From Chryseobacterium sp. (GTDB lineage: Bacteria > Bacteroidota > Bacteroidia > Flavobacteriales > Weeksellaceae): a DNA stretch of 64,000 nt. The position numbers were made by a program, and so were the translations under genes. The notes beneath the pieces were generated by a model. The model saw only the letters and a list, made by a program, of their open reading frames with translations. It had not been told where the DNA came from and searched no databases. Positions 16,417 through 25,655 of the stretch are shown here, one piece after another; within the stretch, counting starts at the first letter, position 1; every line of letters begins with the position of its first letter. The stretch covers positions 62,001 through 126,000 of the forward strand of contig NZ_JARBTK010000002.1 of assembly GCF_029240215.1 (NCBI RefSeq). The letters run 5' to 3'.

Positions 16417-18534
16417 TTAATTTTTGCTTCTGTTATCTTTGATTTCCTGAATTTTCGTTTCAAAATATTCTTTTCTGTCAGGAAATTTATTAGATAAAAC
16501 TAAAAATGCATTGACTGCTTTTGAATATAGTTTTTGTTCGATATACAAATTGGCTAAAGTCTCTGTCATCAAGTGCGAAATATCATCTGTTTTTTCTTTA
16601 ACAACAAAATTAACCTCATCTTTTAACTGACTGATTTTAGGATTATTTTCAATAAATGATTCGATCACTTTATTTTTAATCTCAGTTTTATCAACAGGAG
16701 TTTCTTCAGCCCGATCAATTTTCAACCAGTTTTGCCATGTATTGATAAATCCTGGAACGTTGCTGTCATCAATCTTTTGCTGAGCAATTTTCGCCTCTTC
16801 GTCTTTGGCATCTGCTTTTTCTTTTTGGTCAGATTTATAGGATAAACCTAAGCTCGCAATATCAGATCCGAAAAACGAAACATTCATCACAGGCACTTCA
16901 CCATTTTGTTTTTCGGGAGTTTCTTCTGCTTTAGTTTCTTCCAGCTCATGAAAACCATCCACAGATTCTACAGTTTCAGGTGTATATTCAACTAATGGTT
17001 CAGATATTGGAGTCTCTTCAACCTTTTGAACTTCGTCTTTTGGTTGATGTACTTCAATTGGTTTGTTGAGTAAAGAATCAGGACGGCTTGCTTCAAAGCT
17101 CATTGGTTTCCATGAAGAATTTATAGGTATTTCCGGTTCTGAAATATCTTCTTTAGCATCAATATTCTCCTCAGATTTTTCTTCTTCAAGTTTCTCTTCA
17201 ACAATCGACTCAGCTTCTTTTACAACAACTTCTTCTGCTGTTTTTTGTTCTTCACCTACATGAAAAGCCTGAGTTTCTGCAAAACTGATATCGTGACTGA
17301 TTTCCTCTTCTTTAATTTCTACTTTTTCAGGCGCATTCTCCTTTCTTTCCTTCATCCTTTTCTCAACCTCTTCTATCAAACGGCGCATTTCATCTTCATG
17401 CTTGTTGACATTCGATTTTGGAGTTTCAGACTGTGTGTTTTCTTCGGTTTTGTTTGATTCTATTTTCACTTCAGGAAGGAAAGAATCTGTTCCGTGAAAA
17501 CTTAATTCAGAATCATCATTAATTTTTTCTGCAACTTGCTCAGACTCTATTTTTTGTTCCTCAATAATGAGTTCGGGATTTAAAACTTCTTTGGTTTCTT
17601 CTATTTTAATTAAATCAGATTCTATTGAAGATTTAATTATTTCTTCCTTATTTTCAGTGTCAGCAGAGAAAGTCTCAACTTTTTGAAAGCTTATTTCAGC
17701 TTCATCATTTATTTTTTCTGAATCTATTTTATCTTCATTAATAATAACTTCAGAGTTTGGAGTTTCAGCTTCTTCAGTTTTATCTAAATCAGATTCAGTT
17801 AAAATTTCTTCTAAATTTAATTCAGCATTATCTGTAATTTCTTCAACCTGTGTTTCCGCTAAAGCCGGAGAGTTATTAATTTCTGCTTCAGAAGAAGTTC
17901 CCGTCAATTCTTCAGCAACAATCGCTTCTTCTTTATCAGTTTCAGTCAGATTATTTTGATTAGAAACTGATTTCTGAGTAACAATGACTCCCGATTCTAA
18001 AGTTGATTCTAGGTCGATAGTATCATTATTATCTTCGTTCAGGAAATTTTCTTCGCCCTCAAATAAAATCCTGTTTCTTTCGCCGTCGACAATGAGATGT
18101 TTTATTTCCGGTTTTTCAGAAATTAATCCTTCAGTAACTGCTTCATAATCATGACCAGACAAACTCCTTGGTTCACTTCTTACTTGAGTTTCTACCAGAG
18201 TTTCATTCTCTACAACATTTTCATTTTCTGAAACTGGGGTTTCAATTGATTTTTCACCAATATTTTTTTCAATTGGATCAATAATTTGAGGTTTTACCTG
18301 AATTTTACCATTAATAAGCTGATACAAAATCTTCTTATCTGTAGTATACGCAGCTGTGGAAGAAAGCACTTTCTGATAGTTTTCTTTATCATAAAGATGA
18401 ACCCCATAAAGATGTAAAGCTCTGATATTCTGAATATAGGGGAAAGAATTAATTTCCTCTTTCAAAAGATGCAGATCTTCTGATTGAATATTTTTCGGAT
18501 TTTTTAATAATTCTAAAACTCTAGTATTCATCAT
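16417..18534 (-). CDS. Large acidic low-complexity protein with C-terminal TPR-like helices
   Basis: 705 residues. I know no named function. Residues 1-80 form a folded helical start (LLKEEINSFPYIQNIRALHLYGVHLYDKENYQKVL). About 90-590 is very rich in Glu, Lys, Ser and Thr and probably disordered. The last 100 residues contain a TPR-like pair (LANLYIEQKLYSKAVNAFLVLSNKFPDRKEYF). Inside the acidic part a motif of the form (D/E)(I/L)SFxxx(T/S)xxF recurs near residues 280, 342 and 415, with a related VSFFGSD near 560; two of these lie in a tandem duplication of about 60 residues. No signal peptide or membrane segment. It directly follows lptE (1-base gap). Confidence 0.75.
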   Translation of the reverse strand: MMNTRVLELLKNPKNIQSEDLHLLKEEINSFPYIQNIRALHLYGVHLYDKENYQKVLSSTAAYTTDKKILYQLINGKIQVKPQIIDPIEKNIGEKSIETPVSENENVVENETLVETQVRSEPRSLSGHDYEAVTEGLISEKPEIKHLIVDGERNRILFEGEENFLNEDNNDTIDLESTLESGVIVTQKSVSNQNNLTETDKEEAIVAEELTGTSSEAEINNSPALAETQVEEITDNAELNLEEILTESDLDKTEEAETPNSEVIINEDKIDSEKINDEAEISFQKVETFSADTENKEEIIKSSIESDLIKIEETKEVLNPELIIEEQKIESEQVAEKINDDSELSFHGTDSFLPEVKIESNKTEENTQSETPKSNVNKHEDEMRRLIEEVEKRMKERKENAPEKVEIKEEEISHDISFAETQAFHVGEEQKTAEEVVVKEAESIVEEKLEEEKSEENIDAKEDISEPEIPINSSWKPMSFEASRPDSLLNKPIEVHQPKDEVQKVEETPISEPLVEYTPETVESVDGFHELEETKAEETPEKQNGEVPVMNVSFFGSDIASLGLSYKSDQKEKADAKDEEAKIAQQKIDDSNVPGFINTWQNWLKIDRAEETPVDKTEIKNKVIESFIENNPKISQLKDEVNFVVKEKTDDISHLMTETLANLYIEQKLYSKAVNAFLVLSNKFPDRKEYFETKIQEIKDNRSKN

Positions 18535-18535
18535 C

Positions 18536-19057
18536 TTACCAATTCGCTACGATGTCGTTAAAAATTTTGTTGATAATTCTGTCGGTTGCAATTTTCACCT
18601 GAGACGTTTCGATCTGACTTTGAGATAAACTGCTGTTGAAAACCGCCTCATCACTATAGGTTCTGTCAAAACTCACATCGGGATGCAGCTTGTTTTCATA
18701 ATGTACTTTCACCGTGATCGTCAGTTTGTTCTGAGAATCCTGAATCACTCCCGCCGATGTATTTTGAGTTGTAGAACTGATTGTTGTCGGAGTAATTGAA
18801 TAATCGGTAATTTCACCTTCGATCAGAATATCAGGATTTTGTTTAGTTCCTTTCAGAGTGGTACGCTGAACAAATCTGTTTTGAATATCTGTTGAAAACT
18901 GCTGTGATAATGTAGGATTTACCAATGCTGAATTATTCGGAAATTCGTTGATCTGCACAGTTTTTTCATCGGTTAATGATGAACCTGTAAAACTGTAGCA
19001 AGAATTTAAAAGTCCTACACAAATAATTAAAAGAAAAAGGTTTTTCAGCTGACTCAT
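18536..19057 (-). CDS. lptE: LPS assembly lipoprotein LptE
   Basis: 173-residue outer-membrane lipoprotein, partner of the LptD translocon that inserts lipopolysaccharide. The signal peptide MSQLKNLFLLIICVGLLNSC ends in the lipobox LNSC. The body has the LptE fold pattern (YSFTGSSL, then VQINEFPNNSALVNPTLSQQFSTDIQNRF). The start is at the ATG at 19057; the longer frame from 19114 would place 19 residues before the signal peptide and overlap the next gene upstream. Its neighbours, the sigma-54 activator and membrane protein, are the usual flavobacterial context. Confidence 0.88.
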   Translation of the reverse strand: MSQLKNLFLLIICVGLLNSCYSFTGSSLTDEKTVQINEFPNNSALVNPTLSQQFSTDIQNRFVQRTTLKGTKQNPDILIEGEITDYSITPTTISSTTQNTSAGVIQDSQNKLTITVKVHYENKLHPDVSFDRTYSDEAVFNSSLSQSQIETSQVKIATDRIINKIFNDIVANW

Positions 19058-19073
19058 TATAAAGTATTTAATC

Positions 19074-19775
19074 TTAATATTTTTCCTTGATTCCAATTTC
19101 TGAAATCTCGTCATGCTCGATCTGTGTTAAAGCATCTTCGTAAGCAAAATAATTGGCTGTATAAACAAATGGCAAAGTAAGAAACAAACCGATACCGCAC
19201 GCAATAATTCCTATCTGAGAAAGAATGCCCACGACTAGAGAGAACAAAAAGATTGACAGTAAATTACCCTGTGTCATGATCTTAGAAGCGTTCCATGCAG
19301 TTTTGATGTCTGTCACATTTTTGAATGAGATCAAAGCAGGAATATAAAATCCTTTTAATGCAAAATATAAAATCGCTGCATACATAAGGATTATATAAGG
19401 AACCATTATCACTGAAACCCATCCAGATGGCTCTTCGCCAGCTAAAGCTCCCGCTAAAATCATTATTATGGCTAAAGGAATGTAAATTACAATGATTCCC
19501 CCAATAATGATTAACTGAAGAATAAAATAAGGCATAAATTTCTCGAAATTAAAAATATCTCCAGGACTTGCCTGTTGACCTTTATTTAATTTTCTAAGAT
19601 ACTGATAAAAATTTCCGGCACCCAACATTCCACAGAATGGAATAATTGCCATAACGAAGCAGCATAAAAATGCTACAAAAATGTTTCCGAAATCTTTTTT
19701 CAAGAGCTCAAAACCTTTGCTCATGTAATCTCCAAGTTTAAAATTGATTGGTTTTGCTGTAAAATTTACATTCAT
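19074..19775 (-). CDS. Polytopic membrane protein of unknown function
   Basis: 233 residues with about five or six transmembrane helices (IFVAFLCCFVMAIIPFCGMLGAG; LQLIIIGGIIVIYIPLAIIMILAG; LFSLVVGILSQIGIIACGIGLFLTLPF). It shares a pattern with the two proteins at 57.2-58.8 kb: an amphipathic start, a helix pair, a cytosolic turn with Asn/Trp-rich sequence, and a C-terminal LxTLPFxxxxYxxYEDA-like block. Likely co-transcribed with lptE (16-base gap). Function unknown. Confidence 0.7.
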   Translation of the reverse strand: MNVNFTAKPINFKLGDYMSKGFELLKKDFGNIFVAFLCCFVMAIIPFCGMLGAGNFYQYLRKLNKGQQASPGDIFNFEKFMPYFILQLIIIGGIIVIYIPLAIIMILAGALAGEEPSGWVSVIMVPYIILMYAAILYFALKGFYIPALISFKNVTDIKTAWNASKIMTQGNLLSIFLFSLVVGILSQIGIIACGIGLFLTLPFVYTANYFAYEDALTQIEHDEISEIGIKEKY

Positions 19776-19787
19776 AATTCTGTTGAT

Positions 19788-21068
19788 TTAGTCTTCTAGG
19801 TTGTATTGTTTTATTTTTCTGTATAAAGTTCTTTGCGAAATTCCAAGCTCATCTGCAGCTCTGTTTCTTCGTCCGTTATGCTTTTCTAAAGCTTTTATAA
19901 TCAAATCTTTCTCATTATTCTGAAGAGATAAAGATTCCGGTCTGTTTTCTTCCACTTCGATGTCTTCAAAATCCTCATAATTGTCATCAGAATTTGAAAT
20001 AATTGTCGGATTCTGAACATTTTGATTATTATTTTCAAAAAACAAAAGTGAGTTCGGACTTGTATTTTGCTGCGGTTCAGGAGTATAAATTCTGTTGATC
20101 AGATTTTTCTCCTGATTGCTCAGATCTGCCGTACCTCTGTTTTTTATCAATTCCGAAGTTAAGGATTTTAAATCATTAATATCATTTCGCATATCAAAGA
20201 GAATTTTGTACATAATTTCTCTTTCGTTCCCAAAATCGGTTTGTTTTTGCGTATTCGGATTATTAACAATCATCGGCAAATGAGAATTCATCGGAATATA
20301 TTCTGCCAATTTTGCCACCGTCACATTCCGTTCGGTCTCTACAACTGTCATTTGCTCAACCAAATTTCTAAGCTGTCTCACATTTCCGGGGAACGCATAA
20401 TTTTCGATGTAATGAACGGCGCTTGCCTCAAGCTGTAACTCCGGCATTCTATATTTTTCTGCAAAATCAATCGCAAACTTTCTGAAAAGCAGATGAATAT
20501 CACCTTTCCGCTCTCTTAAAGCTGGCATATCAATTTGTACGGTATTCAGACGGTAAAATAAATCCTCACGGAATCTATTGTCCTGAATCGCCTTCATCAT
20601 ATTGACATTAGTCGCTGCAACGATTCTCACATTGGTTTTCTGAACCTGAGAAGAACCCACTTTCATAAATTCACCACTTTCTAAAACTCTCAGTAAACGA
20701 ACCTGGGTCTGCAAAGGTAATTCGCCGACCTCATCTAAAAATATGGTTCCGCCATCTGCGACTTCAAAATACCCTTTTCTGGTTGCCGTTGCGCCTGTAA
20801 AAGCACCTTTTTCGTGTCCGAAAAGTTCGGAATCGATGGTTCCCTCAGGAATTGCACCACAGTTCACAACAATATAAGGCTGATGTTTTCTTTTTGATTC
20901 TGAATGAATGATTTTCGGGATAAATTCTTTACCCACACCACTTTCTCCGATGACCAAAACGGAAATATCGGTAGGTGCCACTTGTATAGATTTTTCTAAT
21001 GCACGATTTAAAGCCGGAAAATTTCCGATAATTCCAAAGCGTGCTTTTATAGATTGTAAGTCTGCCAT
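19788..21068 (-). CDS. Sigma-54-dependent transcriptional activator without receiver domain
   Basis: 426 residues. The AAA+ domain begins almost immediately: Walker A GESGVGKE (41-48), sigma-54-contacting GAFTGA (88-93), Walker B-like GGTIFLDEVGELPLQTQ, and the arginine-finger region further on. A linker of about 120 residues, rich in Asn/Glu and unlike known sensors, precedes a Fis-type helix-turn-helix (NRAADELGISQRTLYRKIKQYN) at the very C-terminus. There is no response-regulator or GAF domain, so activity must be set by levels or partner proteins. It heads a group with a membrane protein and lptE, hinting at envelope-related control. Confidence 0.93.
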   Translation of the reverse strand: MADLQSIKARFGIIGNFPALNRALEKSIQVAPTDISVLVIGESGVGKEFIPKIIHSESKRKHQPYIVVNCGAIPEGTIDSELFGHEKGAFTGATATRKGYFEVADGGTIFLDEVGELPLQTQVRLLRVLESGEFMKVGSSQVQKTNVRIVAATNVNMMKAIQDNRFREDLFYRLNTVQIDMPALRERKGDIHLLFRKFAIDFAEKYRMPELQLEASAVHYIENYAFPGNVRQLRNLVEQMTVVETERNVTVAKLAEYIPMNSHLPMIVNNPNTQKQTDFGNEREIMYKILFDMRNDINDLKSLTSELIKNRGTADLSNQEKNLINRIYTPEPQQNTSPNSLLFFENNNQNVQNPTIISNSDDNYEDFEDIEVEENRPESLSLQNNEKDLIIKALEKHNGRRNRAADELGISQRTLYRKIKQYNLED

Positions 21069-21168
21069 TCTCTTGATTTAAAGATTAAAAAATTAATGAT
21101 TTTAAAAATTTACAGTTCCTCGATCTGTGTTCTGTAAATTTTGTTGAAATGATAGGTATAAACGTTTT

Positions 21169-21630
21169 TCATCGTTTGCCCTCATCGTAGCTTTTTAAAG
21201 CCATCGTTTTTAAATCTAAATAATCTTTGTTTCTTATTTTTGCAACTTTACTTTTAAAATAAATGTTTTCAGCAAAATCATTCTGCTTACTTTGTTTTTC
21301 GAAGTTTTTCAGGATTTTATGATGCTTTTCTTTTGCAGAAAAATCGGCTCCTGACTTTTTATGATAAGAATTGTTTTGTTTCTCTAAAATTGAATCTACA
21401 ATAAGATCAACCGTATTCCGCTTATGATTTATTGCAAAATTGCGAGTTGATTTCTCTTTTAAACAAAATTCTTGTGAAGTTTCACACTCGTAATTTAAAA
21501 ACTGACTATAAATTTCGTAAAACTGCTTGCAGTCAACATTTTTTATAGATTCGTTGTTTGAATGTGCTGAAATATTACTGCAGACTATTACCAATAATAC
21601 ACTCAGGCAATATTTATGTAGTTTCTCCAT
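21169..21630 (-). CDS. Small secreted basic protein, unknown
   Basis: 153 residues with a signal peptide (MEKLHKYCLSVLLVIVCSNISA). The mature part is rich in Lys, Asn and Glu and has three or four cysteines early (VDCKQFY, NYECETSQEFCLKEK) that could form disulfides. No recognised family. It stands alone between miaB and the sigma-54 activator, same strand. Confidence 0.6.
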   Translation of the reverse strand: MEKLHKYCLSVLLVIVCSNISAHSNNESIKNVDCKQFYEIYSQFLNYECETSQEFCLKEKSTRNFAINHKRNTVDLIVDSILEKQNNSYHKKSGADFSAKEKHHKILKNFEKQSKQNDFAENIYFKSKVAKIRNKDYLDLKTMALKSYDEGKR

Positions 21631-21786
21631 TGTCTGAGTTTAAAATATTAATAAAATTCTACTTAATGTAAAAAGGTCTAGTAGTGTATGTTTTTTCTGA
21701 TTAACAACAACTTTATTCCTTGCATTTCCCCATAATGCAGAAATATTTTTTAAAAGTTGTTTTTTCGTTAGATCTTTAGACATATT

Positions 21787-23226
21787 TCACTTTGTAACCG
21801 TTTCCCCTAAAAGCGTGCCTTGTGTATTATCATACACAAAAACATCCACAATGTCACCTAATTTCTGACCTTCCAGCATATCAAAAACGCAAACTGCATT
21901 TTGAGAGTTTCTGCCTTTCCACTGGTTTTTGTTTTTCTTTGAAATTCCTTCGATCAATACACTGTGAACACGCCCAACATAACCTTGCATTCTTTTTCTT
22001 GACAACTCGCCCTGTAAAGCAATAACTTCTGCCAAACGTCTTTGTTTGACATCAGCAGGAATATTGTCTTCCATTTTTTTGTGAGCCGGAGTTCCTGGTC
22101 TTTCAGAGTACGAGAACATATAACCGTAGTCATATTCTACTTCTCTCATCAAACTTAATGTATCTTGATGATCTTCTTCGGTTTCATTGCAGAAACCAAT
22201 GATCATATCCTGAGAAAAAGAAATATCGGGAACGATTTCTTTCGCTTTTCTAACTAATTCTAAATATTCTTCACGGGTATGCTGTCTGTTCATGGCTTCA
22301 AGCATTCTGTTGCTTCCGCTCTGAACCGGCAAATGACAGTAATTGCAGATGTTATCATGCTTTGCCATCGTTCTGAAAACATCCAGACTCATATCCTGAG
22401 GATTGGATGTTGAGAATCTGATTCTCATTTGAGGAACTGCTTTTGCAACCGAATCCAGAAGTTTGGCGAAATCAACTGCAGTAGCTTTTTGCATTTCTGA
22501 TGCTTTTGCAAAATCTTTTTTAGGACCGCCTCCGTACCAAAGGTAAGAATCAACATTTTGTCCTAAAAGAGTAATTTCTTTATATCCACTTTCCCAAAGA
22601 CTTTTGCATTCTTCCAAAATAGAATGTGGATCACGGCTTCTTTCTCTACCTCTTGTAAACGGAACTACACAGAATGTACACATATTATCACAACCTCTTG
22701 TAATTGTCACAAAAGCTGTCACACCATTTCCACCTAAACGAACAGGATTAATATCTGCATAAGTTTCTTCTTTTGAAAGAATTACATTGATAGCATCTCT
22801 TCCGTCTTCAGTTTCTTTCAAAAGGTTTGGCAAATCTCTGTATGCATCCGGACCTACAACCAAATCTACGAGCTGCTCTTCCTCTAAAAATTTAGTTTTA
22901 AGCCTTTCAGCCATGCAACCCAAAACACCAACCGTCATGTTGGGTCTTTCTTTTTTAAGATTTTTAAACTGTGCAAGACGCATTCTCACGGTTTGCTCAG
23001 CTTTTTCACGGATAGAACAAGTATTTAATAATATCAGATCTGCTTCCTCAACTTTCAGCGTAGTATTATACCCCTGATCATTAAGAATAGAAGCAACAAT
23101 TTCAGAATCAGAGAAGTTCATCTGGCAACCATAGCTTTCTAAAAACAGTTTTTTAGAATTCCCGGTTTTCTCTGCGATGGCAAAAGCTTCACCTTGTTTT
23201 GTCTCGTCTATATATTTTTCCTGCAC
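21787..23226 (-). CDS. miaB: tRNA-2-methylthio-N6-dimethylallyladenosine synthase MiaB
   Basis: Radical-SAM methylthiotransferase that converts i6A37 to ms2i6A37 in tRNA. 479 residues: N-terminal UPF0004 domain with the three auxiliary-cluster cysteines ([25 protein letters not shown]), the radical-SAM triad in [21 protein letters not shown], and a C-terminal TRAM domain. The frame opens with GTG at 23226 ([12 protein letters not shown]); there is no ATG before the first conserved cysteine, so GTG is almost certainly used. A TATCTTTG promoter element lies 74 bases upstream. The later pathway enzyme MiaE is encoded at 45.6 kb. Confidence 0.97.
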   Translation of the reverse strand: MQEKYIDETKQGEAFAIAEKTGNSKKLFLESYGCQMNFSDSEIVASILNDQGYNTTLKVEEADLILLNTCSIREKAEQTVRMRLAQFKNLKKERPNMTVGVLGCMAERLKTKFLEEEQLVDLVVGPDAYRDLPNLLKETEDGRDAINVILSKEETYADINPVRLGGNGVTAFVTITRGCDNMCTFCVVPFTRGRERSRDPHSILEECKSLWESGYKEITLLGQNVDSYLWYGGGPKKDFAKASEMQKATAVDFAKLLDSVAKAVPQMRIRFSTSNPQDMSLDVFRTMAKHDNICNYCHLPVQSGSNRMLEAMNRQHTREEYLELVRKAKEIVPDISFSQDMIIGFCNETEEDHQDTLSLMREVEYDYGYMFSYSERPGTPAHKKMEDNIPADVKQRRLAEVIALQGELSRKRMQGYVGRVHSVLIEGISKKNKNQWKGRNSQNAVCVFDMLEGQKLGDIVDVFVYDNTQGTLLGETVTK

Positions 23227-23535
23227 GATAAGTCTGTTTTAGGTTTAAAATTTAAATTCCAATACATTTGAACTGATAATTTTTAAACTCGTTGAATTTG
23301 CAAAGATACAAAATATTGTGACAGAATGGCAGGATGTTATTCCGGATTACCAAAACGCAATTGAAGCCTAAATCTATATTTTACAGGAAGAATTTTCGCA
23401 GGTCTCATTTTTTTTGACATTTTCGATTTCGTTAATCATTCTTTATAAGTCCCGGAGGAGTTCTTTAAGATCTCAGAATACTTTGTGTATCTACCGTAAG
23501 TAAGACTAACAATTTAAAATTTTGTCTCCATATTT
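23227..23535. other. Non-coding gap upstream of miaB
   Basis: About 309 bases. It holds the miaB leader with a TATCTTTG -7 element on the minus strand at 23301-23308. A fragment at 23448-23475 (GTCCCGGAGGAGTTC with AAGATCT after it) resembles an eroded arm of the dispersed palindrome. I see no gene. Confidence 0.6.
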
Positions 23536-23813
23536 TTAATCATGATCAAAATGGTCTGAAGTAAAATTGATTTTAATAACTTTTTTTGAAACAACGGGAT
23601 TTCCTTCTTTCATTGCTAGTTTCCATTTTTGCCCTACTCTTTTGATTACAAACTGCGATGTAGGCATGAATCATTTTCAGGTATTCTTGGGAAAAAGCAG
23701 AATCTCCACCTGGAAATTCTGCGTTGGCTGATATTCTGTTTTCGTTTTGTGTTTCCTGAGCGAATGTCATAAAAACCAACAAACAGAAAAAAAAGTAAAA
23801 TATATTTTCCCAT
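23536..23813 (-). pseudogene. Decayed TonB C-terminal-like protein
   Basis: Three pieces of one protein lie in different frames. From an ATG at 23813 comes a signal-peptide start (MGKYILLFFLFVGF). A shift then leads into a frame with TFAQETQNENRISANAEF and PGGDSAFSQEYLKMI, the usual FPGG opening of secreted TonB-like domains. Another shift then gives FVIKRVGQKWKLAMKEGNP and VVSKKVIKINFTSDHF, the usual end of such a domain, stopping at 23536. The middle of the domain is missing, so at least two frameshifts and a deletion have occurred. An intact relative is 3 bases upstream on the same strand. Confidence 0.75.
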
Positions 23814-23816
23814 AAA

Positions 23817-24302
23817 TTAAAAATCCGCTGATACCGAAGAAAAGTTCATTTTAAGTTTCATTTCAGTTTTTACAGGCTGGTTCTTACAGGTTGCGGGAGA
23901 CCAGTTTTTCTTGATTCTTCTTACAACATACTGCATATCATCAAAGAAAACCTCGCTGTTTAAAACTTTCGGCGAACCTTCTACATCAGTTACTTTCCCG
24001 GCGGCATCAATAGTCAGTGTAAAGGTAAATTCACCCGTCAAAGTATAATAATCTGAATTTAAATAAGTAAACATATATTTTTTCAAAAGTTCTTTGTAAG
24101 AAGCGGCACCTCCTTCAAAACCCGCAGCTTTAAAATCTTTACAATCTTTTAGTGCTACTTGCAGAAACGGTTCCTGAATATCAATTTTCAAGAGGTTTTT
24201 ATTATTTTCAATAATGAAAGAATCATCTCTCTGCTCAAGATCGTCCTGCGCAAAAGAAATATTAAAAGCAAAAAAGGCTAATAACAAAATTAAATTTTTC
24301 AT
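23817..24302 (-). CDS. Secreted TonB C-terminal-like protein
   Basis: 161 residues. Signal peptide MKNLILLLAFFAFNISFAQ, then a domain with the TonB-like pattern: FTLTIDAAGKVTDVEG in the middle and VVRRIKKNWSPATCKNQPV and a final beta strand (KLKMNFSS) at the end. There is no N-terminal membrane anchor or proline-rich linker, so it is not a classical energy-transducing TonB. The ATG at 24302 is preferred to 24353 because it sets the signal peptide at the N-terminus and follows a TATCTTTG element (24328-24335). Its function is unknown; relatives sit at 23.5 kb (pseudogene), 27.6 kb and at the end of the M56 protease at 52 kb. Confidence 0.75.
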   Translation of the reverse strand: MKNLILLLAFFAFNISFAQDDLEQRDDSFIIENNKNLLKIDIQEPFLQVALKDCKDFKAAGFEGGAASYKELLKKYMFTYLNSDYYTLTGEFTFTLTIDAAGKVTDVEGSPKVLNSEVFFDDMQYVVRRIKKNWSPATCKNQPVKTEMKLKMNFSSVSADF

Positions 24303-24410
24303 AATTTTTATTTTTAAATTCCTGAAACAAAGATAAAAATTAGATACTGACAAAAAAGAAAAACTTCATACAAGAGTACGAGGTTTTCCTTTAATCTTAT
24401 GTGATAAATT

Positions 24411-25655
24411 TTAACTCGTAACAATCTGATTTTTTGCCTTACTTCCAGTTTCTTTTAACATGAATGAAATTAAGACAGCCAAACCAATTCCTGCAATCCA
24501 AAACAACACCGAATGTTGGAAATGTAAATCTCCTGAAGCAGTATCTAAACTTTCACCAAACCATCTGCTGAAAACAGGACTCAGTAAAGTAGTGACCCCA
24601 AAAGTAATAAAATTGATCGCTCCTGTTGCACTTCCTTTTACATAATCGGGATTAGTTTCTTTAATCACAGAATATGGAATCATTGCCGCTCCGGAACCTA
24701 CTCCAAAAATAAACATACTGATTTTCGCAGTGTACAGATCTGGCAGATAAATCATCTGAAGAAAACTTAAAATCATCAATAATGCTCCACCAACTAAAAC
24801 AGGTTTTCTACGACCCAGTTTATCTGTAATAAAACCTAAAAGAGGACAGCCAAAAGCCCAACCAAAAGCTACCATCGCACTTGTAATCGTTGCTTCACGA
24901 AAAAGAAACTGCCTGTCTTTCTCGAAAAAAGCAACTGCCCAAGTCATCGCAAAAATAGTTGTGGGTGCAAAGAGAAGTCCTGAAATAATTCCACAAAGCC
25001 ATGATTGAGGATTTTTAAAAACAATTTTATACGTTTCTAAGTACCCAACCGATTGATGCGGTTTTTCTTCCGGCTCATCAGATTGATCATCTATCGGGGT
25101 GAAAAAGTAGAGCAAAACTGCTATAATAATCGTTACAATTCCTGACCAAAGCCAGAAACTGTTGATGTTAATTCCTTCTTCTACCCAGGGTCCTACTAAA
25201 AATTGTCCGGCAGTTCCTCCCAACATTCCGATGCATTGTGTTGCTCCGATGGCTGTAGCCAAAGATTTTGACGAAAAACCTTTACTCGCAAGATAAACAC
25301 AGCCCGGAAAAGCAAAGGCACAGCCTGCACCTTGCAATAACCTTCCGGTAATCCCTGCGGTCTGGCTTGAAATTAAAAATAATAAACATCCTATTCCTAA
25401 AATCAAACAACCCGTAAGAAGAGAGCGCTTTCCTCCGAATTTGTCTAAAGCAACTCCGGCAATCAAACTGCAGGTGGAATATGTATAATAATACATTCCT
25501 ACCATACTGATCAGTTTCAGTTCGGTAGTTTTAAAATTACTTACCAATTCGGGAATCATTACTGCGGGTGCGGCTCTGATCACGTAATCTAAAAAATAAA
25601 AGACAAGACCGAATACCCATGCAATGACATAGAATTTTTTCAAAGAACTACCCAT
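24411..25655 (-). CDS. MFS transporter
   Basis: 414 residues with 12 transmembrane helices in two halves and a cytosolic loop (DDQSDEPEEKPHQS). The loop 2-3 motif DKFGGKRS and the matching DKLGRRKP in the second half are hallmark MFS sequences. The substrate is not evident. Its ATG overlaps the poxB stop by one base, so it is translationally coupled with pyruvate oxidase. An organic acid such as acetate, pyruvate or another monocarboxylate would be a reasonable substrate, but that is inference from context. Confidence 0.9.
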   Translation of the reverse strand: MGSSLKKFYVIAWVFGLVFYFLDYVIRAAPAVMIPELVSNFKTTELKLISMVGMYYYTYSTCSLIAGVALDKFGGKRSLLTGCLILGIGCLLFLISSQTAGITGRLLQGAGCAFAFPGCVYLASKGFSSKSLATAIGATQCIGMLGGTAGQFLVGPWVEEGININSFWLWSGIVTIIIAVLLYFFTPIDDQSDEPEEKPHQSVGYLETYKIVFKNPQSWLCGIISGLLFAPTTIFAMTWAVAFFEKDRQFLFREATITSAMVAFGWAFGCPLLGFITDKLGRRKPVLVGGALLMILSFLQMIYLPDLYTAKISMFIFGVGSGAAMIPYSVIKETNPDYVKGSATGAINFITFGVTTLLSPVFSRWFGESLDTASGDLHFQHSVLFWIAGIGLAVLISFMLKETGSKAKNQIVTS

